Source: Alphaproteobacteria bacterium UBA6038 (GTDB taxonomy: Bacteria > Pseudomonadota > Alphaproteobacteria > Micropepsales > Micropepsaceae). Taken from it: a stretch of DNA of 64,000 bases. A model generated the notes under the pieces. It was not told the origin of the DNA, ran no database searches, and worked only from the letters and a program-made list of their open reading frames with translations. Location of the stretch: the NCBI GenBank assembly GCA_002429315.1, contig DIZC01000038.1:13479-77478 (forward strand), written 5' to 3'. The position numbers and the translations under genes are program-made. Below, piece after piece: positions 57,779 to 64,000 of this stretch. The number at the start of each line of letters is the position of its first letter. Position 1 is the stretch's first letter.

Positions 57779-58441
57779 ATGCCCGAGCCGCCCCTGCACG
57801 CCGCCATCCTGCCGGTCACGCCCTTCCGCCAGAACTGCTCGCTTCTCTGGTGCAGCCGGACGCGCCGGGCGGCGGTGATCGATCCCGGCGGCGAGGTGCT
57901 GCGGCTGCTGGCAGCCATCGCCAGTCAGGGCCTCACGCTCGAAAAAGTGTTTCTCACCCACGGCCATTTGGACCACGCCGGCGGAGCCGCCGCGCTCAGT
58001 CGCGAGGCCGGTGTGCCGATCGAAGGCCCGCATCCTGACGACCGATTCCTGCTCGACCGTCTCGCCGAGGATTGCCGTCGCCATGGCTGGGAGGGCGAGG
58101 CCTGCATTCCGGACCGCTGGCTCGCCGAGGGCAATTAGGTGCAGGTGGGCGAGGTGATGCTCGGCGTGCGTCGTTGTCCCGGCCACACGCCCGGCCACAT
58201 CGTTTTCTTCCATCCCGAGGTGAAGATCGCCTTCGTCGGCGACGTGCTGTTTGCCGGCTCCGTCGGCCGCACCGATCTGCCGCGCGGCAGTCACGCGCAG
58301 CTGGTGACATCGATCACCGAGCGACTCTGGCCGTTGGGCGACGACATGCGCTTCGTCCCGGGGCATGGGCAGATGTCGACCTTCGGCTGGGAGCGCAAAA
58401 CCAATCCTTACGTCAGCGATCTGGCACTCGGCCGCGCCTGA
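57779..58441 (+). pseudogene. MBL-fold metallohydrolase interrupted by an in-frame TAG
   Basis: The same frame is open before and after the TAG at 58136-58138, and together gives a full-length glyoxalase II-like protein of about 220 codons. Metal motif THGHLDHAGG is in the first part; GHTPGHIVFF, FVGDVLFAGSVGRTDL and PGHG are in the second. All active-site residues are intact. Homologues usually have a charged residue at the stop (EGN-stop-VQVG, where EGD-x-VxVG is common). A single base change would restore it. A recent nonsense mutation, sequencing error or readthrough are all possible. The GTG at 58139 could restart translation of the second part. Confidence 0.8.
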
Positions 58442-58503
58442 TCTGGACTCAGATATCTGAGCCGTCGCATGCTTGCCCTGACAAAATATCAGGGGCCGCT
58501 GCC

Positions 58504-60585
58504 ATGACCGCCATCAACGAAGTGACCGATCTTTCGCGCGAAGGCGAAATCGCCCTCATCACCCTCAATTCGCCGCCGGTGAATGCGCTGTCCGCCAAAG
58601 TGCGCGACGGCCTTGCCGAAGCCTTCCGCCAGGCGATTGCCGACCGCGAGGCCAAAGCCATCGTGCTGATCTGCGAGGGCAAGACGTTCATCGCCGGCGC
58701 CGACATCACCGAATTCGGCAAGCCGCCCAAGGGCACAAGCCTGCTCGATCTGGAAGACATCATCGAGGGCGCGCCCAAGCCGGTGATCGCCGCGATCCAC
58801 GGCACGGCCCTGGGCGGCGGTTTGGAAGTGGCGCTGTGCGCGCACTACCGCGTGGCGGTGCCGAGCGCGCGCTGCGGTCTGCCGGAAGTGAACATTGGTC
58901 TGTTGCCGGGTGCCGGTGGCACGCAGCGCCTGCCGCGCATCGTCGGCCCCGAAATGGCGCTCGACATGGTGACCAGCGGCCGCCACGTGCCGGCAAAGCA
59001 GTCGCTGGAAGTAGGGCTTGTCGATGAGCTCGCGCCGGAAGAGCAGTTGCGCGATGCGGCCATAGCCTTCACCCGCAAGGTGGTTGCGGAGAACCGGCCT
59101 CTGCGCAAGGTGCGCGACAGCAACGAGAAAGTGGAAGCCGCGCGCGGCCATCCGGAGATATTCGCAAACTTCCGCAAGGAGAACGCGCGGCGCTTCCGCG
59201 GGCTCAAGGCGCCGGAGAACAACATCCAGTGCATCGAAGCGGCCGTGAACCTGCCGTTCGAACAAGGTCTGAAGGAGGAGCGGCGGCTGTTCGTCGAGCT
59301 GTTCCAGGATTCGCAATCGCGCGCGCAGCAATACGTGTTCTTCGCCGAGCGCGAAGTGTGGAAGATTCCGGATGTGCCGCCCGACACGCCCACCATTCCG
59401 GTAAACAAGGTCGGCATCGTGGGCGCCGGCACCATGGGCGGTGGCATCGCCATGAACTTCGCCAACGCCGGCATTCCCGTCACCCTTGTGGAAGCGAAAC
59501 AGGAGGCGCTGGACCGCGGCCTCTCCGTCATCCGCCGCAATTACGAGAACACGGCGAAGAAAGGCCGCATGACGGCCGCGGATGTCGAGAAGCGCATGAG
59601 CCTGTTGAAGGGTTCGATGGCGCTCGAAGACCTCGCCGACAGCGATCTCGTGATCGAAGCCGTGTTCGAGAACATGGACATCAAGAAGGAGGTGTTCGGC
59701 AAGCTTGACCAGATCGTGAAGCCGGGCGCGGTGCTTGCCACCAACACCTCCTATCTCGACACCGACGAGATCGCCAGCGCCACGAAGCGGCCGGAGTCAG
59801 TGATCGGGCTGCATTTTTTCTCTCCCGCCAACGTGATGCGGCTGCTGGAAGTGGTGCGCGCCGACAAGACGTCGAAGCCGGTGGTCGCCACCTCGATGCA
59901 GATCGCCAAGAAGATCGGCAAGATCGCGGCGCTGGTCGGTGTGTGCCCCGGCTTCGTCGGCAACAGAATGCTGGCGCAGCGCCAGCGCGAGGCGCAGAAG
60001 CTGGTGATGGAAGGCGCGATGCCGTGGGATGTCGATCGCGTGCTTTACGATTTCGGCTTCCCAATGGGGCCGTTCCAGATGAGCGATCTGGCCGGACTCG
60101 ACATCGGCTGGTCGAAGGAGAGCTCGAAAGGCGCGACAATCCGCGAAGTGCTGTGCGAGATGGACCGCCGCGGCCAGAAAACCGGCGCCGGTTTTTACGA
60201 CTATGACGAGAACCGCAACGCCAAGCCGTCGCCAGTCACCGCCAAGATCATCGAAGATTTCCGCGCCAAAAGCGGCACCAATGTGCGGCAGATTTCCGAC
60301 GAGGAGATTCTGGAGCGCTGCATCTATCCGACGATCAACGAGGGCGCGAAAATTCTCGAGGAAGGCAAGGCGATCCGCGCCTCCGATATCGATGTGGTGT
60401 GGATCAACGGCTATGGCTGGCCCAAATACCGCGGCGGCCCGATGTGGTACGGCGACCTGATCGGGCTCGACAAGGTGCTCGGTCGCATGCGCGAGTGGCA
60501 GGCGCAAATGGGCGATGTGTTCGCACCATCCAAATTGCTGGAGCAACTCGTGACCGACGGAAAAGCGTTCACGCGCCCGAAGTAA
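58504..60585 (+). CDS. Bifunctional enoyl-CoA hydratase / 3-hydroxyacyl-CoA dehydrogenase
   Basis: 693 residues. The N-terminal crotonase domain has HGTALGGGLEVALCAHY and the catalytic Glu in GLPEVNIGLLPGAGG. The NAD-binding domain has VGIVGAGTMGGGIAMNF, the HFFSPANVMRLLE loop and two 3HCDH C-terminal domains (CPGFVGNRML, YGWPKYRGGPMWY). FadB/FadJ-type proteins perform steps 2 and 3 of beta-oxidation. The ATG at 58504 (MTAINEV) is chosen over the long upstream frame, which overlaps the MBL gene. The thiolase gene follows after a small zinc-ribbon gene. Confidence 0.94.
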   Translation: MTAINEVTDLSREGEIALITLNSPPVNALSAKVRDGLAEAFRQAIADREAKAIVLICEGKTFIAGADITEFGKPPKGTSLLDLEDIIEGAPKPVIAAIHGTALGGGLEVALCAHYRVAVPSARCGLPEVNIGLLPGAGGTQRLPRIVGPEMALDMVTSGRHVPAKQSLEVGLVDELAPEEQLRDAAIAFTRKVVAENRPLRKVRDSNEKVEAARGHPEIFANFRKENARRFRGLKAPENNIQCIEAAVNLPFEQGLKEERRLFVELFQDSQSRAQQYVFFAEREVWKIPDVPPDTPTIPVNKVGIVGAGTMGGGIAMNFANAGIPVTLVEAKQEALDRGLSVIRRNYENTAKKGRMTAADVEKRMSLLKGSMALEDLADSDLVIEAVFENMDIKKEVFGKLDQIVKPGAVLATNTSYLDTDEIASATKRPESVIGLHFFSPANVMRLLEVVRADKTSKPVVATSMQIAKKIGKIAALVGVCPGFVGNRMLAQRQREAQKLVMEGAMPWDVDRVLYDFGFPMGPFQMSDLAGLDIGWSKESSKGATIREVLCEMDRRGQKTGAGFYDYDENRNAKPSPVTAKIIEDFRAKSGTNVRQISDEEILERCIYPTINEGAKILEEGKAIRASDIDVVWINGYGWPKYRGGPMWYGDLIGLDKVLGRMREWQAQMGDVFAPSKLLEQLVTDGKAFTRPK

Positions 60586-60594
60586 AAAACGTCG

Positions 60595-60891
60595 ATGGAC
60601 GAAAACCGAATCATCTTTCGAGGGGTCAAGGTGTTGGAGTCTTGGCCGGATCGGCTCCGAGAAGCTCAAGCCATCACCACATGCGAGCCGAACGGCACTA
60701 CGATGGGTAGAGTGCGCTACGGAGAGGAAGAAGACCATTGGGGAGCCGACAGACAACCTTGCCACGATTGTGCCGCCATCAAAGACGAATTTCATGTGCC
60801 AGGTTGTGATGTGGAGCGCTGTCCAGCCTGTGGCGGCCAGATCATTGGGTGCGAGTGCAGATATCCGGGGGATGATGAGGATGACGAATAA
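60595..60891 (+). CDS. Small zinc-ribbon-like hypothetical protein
   Basis: 98 residues. Conserved-looking Cys and His are concentrated in the C-terminal half: CHDCAAIKDEFHVPGCD, CPACGGQ and CEC, suitable for a zinc ribbon. The tail is acidic (DDEDDE). I recall similar small proteins with the HxPGCDxExCPxCGGQ arrangement in many bacteria, without known function. It has lower GC than the fad genes on both sides and no clear ribosome-binding site, suggesting an insertion in the fad operon. Confidence 0.7.
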   Translation: MDENRIIFRGVKVLESWPDRLREAQAITTCEPNGTTMGRVRYGEEEDHWGADRQPCHDCAAIKDEFHVPGCDVERCPACGGQIIGCECRYPGDDEDDE

Positions 60892-60910
60892 ATAACCTGA
60901 GGAACTCAAG

Positions 60911-62113
60911 ATGCGTGAAGCCGTAATCGTTTCTACCGCCCGCACGCCGATTGGCAAAGCATATCGCGGCGCGTTTAACAACACGCCGGGTGCGGAGATG
61001 GGCGGGCACGTGATCGCCGCGGCCGTGAAGCGCGCCGGCATCGAGCGCGGCGAAGTCGAAGACGTGGTGATGGGCTGCGCCATGCAGCAGGGCACCACGG
61101 GCGGCAACATCGCGCGCCAGTCGGCCATGCGCGCTGGGCTTCCCACTTCCGTCGCCGGCATGACCATCGATCGCCAATGCTCCAGCGGGCTGATGGCCAT
61201 CGCCACGGCCGCCAAGCAGATCGTCGACGACGGCATGACGATCGCGGTCGGCGGCGGGCTTGAATCCATCTCGCTCGTCCAGAACGACAAGATGAATCGC
61301 TATCGCGCCGGCGATCCGTGGCTGCGCGAGCATCTGCCGTCGCTCTACATGAGCATGATCGAAACCGCCGAGATCGTCGCGGAGCGCTACGGCATCTCCC
61401 GCGAGGCGCAGGACGAATACGCGCTGCAATCGCAGCAGCGCACGGCGCAGGCGCAAACCGAAGGCCGCTATGAACAGGAAATCGTGCCGCTGCCCTCAAC
61501 CATGCTCATCACGAACAAGGAAACTTGCGCGACCAGCGAGAAATTCATTGTGCTCAGTCACGATGAAGGCAACCGGCCGCAGACCACGCTTGCCGATCTG
61601 CAGAAGCTGCAGCCCGTGTTCAAAGGCGGGCAGGTGGTGAAGGAAGGCAAATACATCACGGCCGGCAATGCCTCACAGCTCTCCGATGGCGCGGCGGCCG
61701 TGGTGCTGATGGACGCGAAGGAAGCGGAGCGACGCGGGCTGCAGCCGCTCGGCGCCTATCGCGGCATGGCCGTGGCCGGCTGCGATCCCGACGAGATGGG
61801 CATCGGCCCGGTCTTCGCGGTGCCGAAGCTGCTGGAGCGCAACGATCTCAAAGCGGAGGACATCGATCTCTGGGAGCTGAACGAAGCGTTCGCCAGCCAG
61901 CTCCTTTATTGCCGCGACCGTCTCGGCATTCCCAGCGAAAAGCTGAACGTGTCAGGCGGCGCCATTGCCATCGGCCACCCCTACGGAATGACCGGCGCGC
62001 GTACCACCGGTCACGTGCTGATCGAGGGCAAGCGCCGCGGCGCGAAGTATGGCGTCGTCACGATGTGCGTCGGCGGCGGCATGGGCGCCGCGGGCCTGTT
62101 CGAAATCTACTGA
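60911..62113 (+). CDS. Acetyl-CoA C-acyltransferase (thiolase)
   Basis: 400 residues. The nucleophile Cys is in [12 protein letters not shown] near residue 90. [29 protein letters not shown] and [13 protein letters not shown] carry the other active-site His and Cys. It cleaves 3-ketoacyl-CoA in the last step of beta-oxidation. A GAGGA site precedes the ATG. It completes a hydratase-dehydrogenase-thiolase set with the upstream gene. Confidence 0.95.
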   Translation: MREAVIVSTARTPIGKAYRGAFNNTPGAEMGGHVIAAAVKRAGIERGEVEDVVMGCAMQQGTTGGNIARQSAMRAGLPTSVAGMTIDRQCSSGLMAIATAAKQIVDDGMTIAVGGGLESISLVQNDKMNRYRAGDPWLREHLPSLYMSMIETAEIVAERYGISREAQDEYALQSQQRTAQAQTEGRYEQEIVPLPSTMLITNKETCATSEKFIVLSHDEGNRPQTTLADLQKLQPVFKGGQVVKEGKYITAGNASQLSDGAAAVVLMDAKEAERRGLQPLGAYRGMAVAGCDPDEMGIGPVFAVPKLLERNDLKAEDIDLWELNEAFASQLLYCRDRLGIPSEKLNVSGGAIAIGHPYGMTGARTTGHVLIEGKRRGAKYGVVTMCVGGGMGAAGLFEIY

Positions 62114-62132
62114 TCGCGCTACGACAGCCGCG

Positions 62133-62759
62133 ATGTTCCATACGTTCATCAGCGCTTTCACCACGCTGTTCGTCGCCATCGGCCCGGTGGAGGTGGCGGC
62201 GATGTTCCTGGCGCTCACGCCCGGCATCGACGTCGCGACCAAGCGGCGGCTGGCCATCGTGGCAGCCGGCGTAGCGGCCGGCGTGCTGCTGGCGTTTGCG
62301 CTGGGCGGTATCCAGCTTCTGTCGCTGATCGGGGTGGGACTGCCGGCGTTCCGCACCGCCGGCGGCGTCCTGCTGCTGATGACGTCGGCGGAAATGCTGC
62401 TGCGCCGGCACACCGGCCTCACCTCCATCACGCCGCCCGAGGAAATGGAAGCCAAGCGGCAGCCGGACATCGCCGTCTTCCCGCTCGCAATCCCGCTCAC
62501 CGCCGGGCCGGGCAGCATGACGGCGATCGTATTGCTCATGGGCCGCGCGCACACGCATCTCGCGGATGGCATGGTGCTGCTGGCCCTGCTGCTCAACATT
62601 CTGCTCGTATTTGCGGCGATGCTGCTGTCGCAGGGATTGATGCGCGTGCTGGGGACGACCGGCGTCAATGTGGTGGCGCGCGTCTCCGGCATCCTGCTCG
62701 CCGCGCTTGCCATGCAATTCATCTTCGACGGTCTGACCGCAAGCCGGGTATTCGGCTGA
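62133..62759 (+). CDS. MarC family integral membrane protein
   Basis: 208 residues with six hydrophobic segments. The family opening (FTTLFVAIGPVEVAAMFLAL) and the repeat-like FPLAIPLTAGPGSMTAIVLL are typical of MarC/YhgN proteins. Their function is unknown, despite the name taken from multiple antibiotic resistance. The ATG at 62133 is used. It begins 19 bp after the thiolase stop, so it may be part of the same transcript. Palindromic repeats follow. Confidence 0.9.
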   Translation: MFHTFISAFTTLFVAIGPVEVAAMFLALTPGIDVATKRRLAIVAAGVAAGVLLAFALGGIQLLSLIGVGLPAFRTAGGVLLLMTSAEMLLRRHTGLTSITPPEEMEAKRQPDIAVFPLAIPLTAGPGSMTAIVLLMGRAHTHLADGMVLLALLLNILLVFAAMLLSQGLMRVLGTTGVNVVARVSGILLAALAMQFIFDGLTASRVFG

Positions 62760-62778
62760 TGTTTTCGCCAACAAATTC

Positions 62779-62802
62779 CGTCATCGCCCGGCTTGTCCGG
62801 GG
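62779..62802 (+). repeat. Single truncated family A hairpin
   Basis: CGTCATCGCCCGG, loop CTTGT, CCGGG. This is the left half of a family A element without the CGACCCAATT flank or a partner hairpin. A family B element begins 20 bp later. Confidence 0.75.
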
Positions 62803-62822
62803 AGTGGTATGACGAATGAATC

Positions 62823-62952
62823 ATCCTCCCCCGCTTGCGGGGGAGGTGGATCGCACGAACGCAGCGAGTGCGAGACGGTAGGGGGAGTTCCCCCTTCCGC
62901 CTCATGCTCGCTTCGCTCGCATTCGGCACCTCCCCCGCAAGCGGGGGAGGAT
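62823..62952. repeat. Intergenic palindromic element (family B), perfect 26-bp ends
   Basis: The inverted ends (62823-62848 and 62927-62952) match at all 26 positions, each a CCTCCCC/GGGGAGG hairpin with a GCTTGC centre. Inside is GGGGGAGTTCCCCC and the same imperfect stem found in the 6138 and 17662 copies. It lies in the spacer between marC and the P450 gene and could terminate both transcripts. Confidence 0.9.
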
Positions 62953-63037
62953 ATAATCTTCCGCTTCGCTCCGGATTTTTCGACCCTTCCTCAAGGTGGG
63001 AACAGCGTGACTTTGTTTTGAGCAAGCATGCCCAAAG

Positions 63038-64000
63038 CTAAACAGCGGTCGACCTAAACCGCACCGGCATCCGCTTCGGGCCGGAAATGAAGTTGGAGAG
63101 CAGCCACTCCGGCGGGCCGGCAAGCGCAATATCGTCCATGCGCGTGAGCACTTCATGCAGGATCGCGTCGATCTCGATACGCGCGATGTGCTGGCCGAGG
63201 CAGCCGTGCGGACCGGTGCCGAAGGCGATGTGCTCGTTCGGCGCGCGCGACAGATCCAGCTCATCCGGCCGCTCAAATTTCTCCGGATCGCGATTGGCAG
63301 AGCCGAAATACATCACCACTTTCTGTCCGCATGCGATCTGCTCGCCGGCGAGAATGGTGTCGCGCCTCGCCGTGCGCCGCATGTAAATGACCGGCGTGGT
63401 ATAGCGCAGCAGTTCTTCGCGCGCGGAAGGCAACCGCGCATCCAGATCGGCCTTCAACCACGACAGCTGCTCCGGGTTCTCCAGCAGCGCAATCAGCCCG
63501 GAGGAGAGCAGGTTGCGGGTGGTGTCGCCCCCCGCATCGATCAGCAGCAGGAAGAACAGCAGGAACTCGATGTCCTCCAGCCGTTTGCCGTCGACCTCCG
63601 CGTGCAACAGGCGCGTGGCCAGATCGTCCGCCGGCCGGGCGCGCTTCTCCGCCATCACGCCGCGGCCGTACTCGAACATCTTGAACACCGCTTCGGCACC
63701 GGCGCCCGGCGCCTGCGCCTCCGGCGAGGTGTGGATGATCTCGGTCAGCTTGTAGAGCTCGCGGCCGTCCTCGAGCGGCAGGCCCATCAGTTCGGCGATG
63801 ACATACGACGGCATCTCGCCGGCCACGTCGCTGACGAAATCGCATTCGCCGCGGGCGACCACCCGGTCCACGATCTGCCGCGCCAGCGCCTGCATCCGCG
63901 GCGTGCGTTCTGAAGAGGCCGGCGCGGTGAACGCCTCGCGGATCAGCCGCCGATAGGCCGTGTGCTGCGGCGGGTCCATCATCAGCATCATCTTGTAGGG
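63038..64000 (-). CDS. Cytochrome P450 (partial, N-terminus beyond right edge)
   Basis: About 320 residues are present and the frame stays open to the window end, so roughly the first 80 residues are missing. The I-helix oxygen-binding motif is DAGGDTTRN, the K-helix ExxR is EELLRY, and the heme loop is FGTGPHGCLGQH with the Cys ligand. The end FISGPKRMPVRF resembles the CYP125/124/142 group that hydroxylates sterol or isoprenoid side chains. That subfamily guess is weak. Together with the acyl-CoA ligases and beta-oxidation genes in the window it suits degradation of a branched lipid, an inference. Confidence 0.88.
   Translation of the reverse strand, partial: PYKMMLMMDPPQHTAYRRLIREAFTAPASSERTPRMQALARQIVDRVVARGECDFVSDVAGEMPSYVIAELMGLPLEDGRELYKLTEIIHTSPEAQAPGAGAEAVFKMFEYGRGVMAEKRARPADDLATRLLHAEVDGKRLEDIEFLLFFLLLIDAGGDTTRNLLSSGLIALLENPEQLSWLKADLDARLPSAREELLRYTTPVIYMRRTARRDTILAGEQIACGQKVVMYFGSANRDPEKFERPDELDLSRAPNEHIAFGTGPHGCLGQHIARIEIDAILHEVLTRMDDIALAGPPEWLLSNFISGPKRMPVRFRSTAV

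Noticed and set aside
59797..61290. 497-codon minus-strand frame across the fad genes
   Set aside because: It crosses two well-supported plus-strand genes and the small gene between them; composition is that of a shadow frame.

Overview
This 64 kb window comes from a GC-rich alphaproteobacterial chromosome. The lineage evidence is a CtrA-inhibitor SciP (DUF1153) gene, a PhoR/PhoU/PhoB set, the prs / rplY / pth / ychF neighbourhood, the coupled uvrC-pgsA-moaD-moaE and ybjN-proC blocks, MidA, UbiK, DUF1236 and DjlA-type proteins, and interspersed palindromic repeats of kinds common in this class. I cannot fix the genus. A gene is cut at each end: an MscS channel on the left and a cytochrome P450 on the right. 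I saw no tRNA, rRNA, transposase, prophage or CRISPR array. No gap between features exceeds about 300 bases.

Layout. 0-9.5 kb: a heme-sensor/MscS pair, then lipid-type metabolism (two acyl-CoA ligases, an acyl-CoA dehydrogenase, a serine hydrolase) and a GPH-family transporter. 9.6-12.4 kb: phoR-phoU-phoB with a candidate Pho box but no pst genes. 12.5-22.4 kb: an aldolase/dehydrogenase fusion, a dienelactone hydrolase, ychF, pth, rplY and some accessory genes, including an orphan HsdR_N-type nuclease. 22.5-22.9 kb: a small GIY-YIG nuclease gene bracketed by near-identical inverted palindromic repeats. 23-33 kb: prs, pgeF, midA, lgt, ubiK, ybjN, proC, an EnvZ/OmpR-like pair and ilvE. 32.5-40.5 kb: moaE, moaD, pgsA, uvrC, a DUF2089/SHOCT-like cassette with a frameshifted member, the RNase P RNA gene, sciP, a racemase, an amidase and djlA. 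40.5-47.7 kb: a 5-oxoprolinase with an in-frame palindromic insert, followed by a mosaic stretch of diverged 3' fragments of oplA and metH around a secreted-protein gene. 47.6-53.3 kb: an ArsR/methyltransferase-metF-metH operon with a clear operator. 53.4-64 kb: mlaA and mlaC, ettA, an outer-membrane protein, an MBL gene split by an in-frame amber codon, a beta-oxidation block (hydratase/dehydrogenase, thiolase), MarC and the P450.

How it fits together. Most of the window is housekeeping or lipid catabolism. The novel signal lies in the repeats. One family (copies near 12.5, 22.5/22.9, 24.8 and 62.8 kb) occurs as paired hairpins, and at 22.5 kb the pair encloses a GIY-YIG nuclease gene whose last codons lie inside the right repeat. 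This looks like a nuclease-linked mobile palindrome, analogous to but distinct from RAYT/REP systems. A second family has 26-bp inverted ends and can supply a gene's ribosome-binding site. A third, related palindrome lies in frame inside oplA. The mosaic at 43.9-46.0 kb carries an exact 119-bp direct repeat and may reflect recombination or an assembly chimera; the sequence alone cannot separate these.
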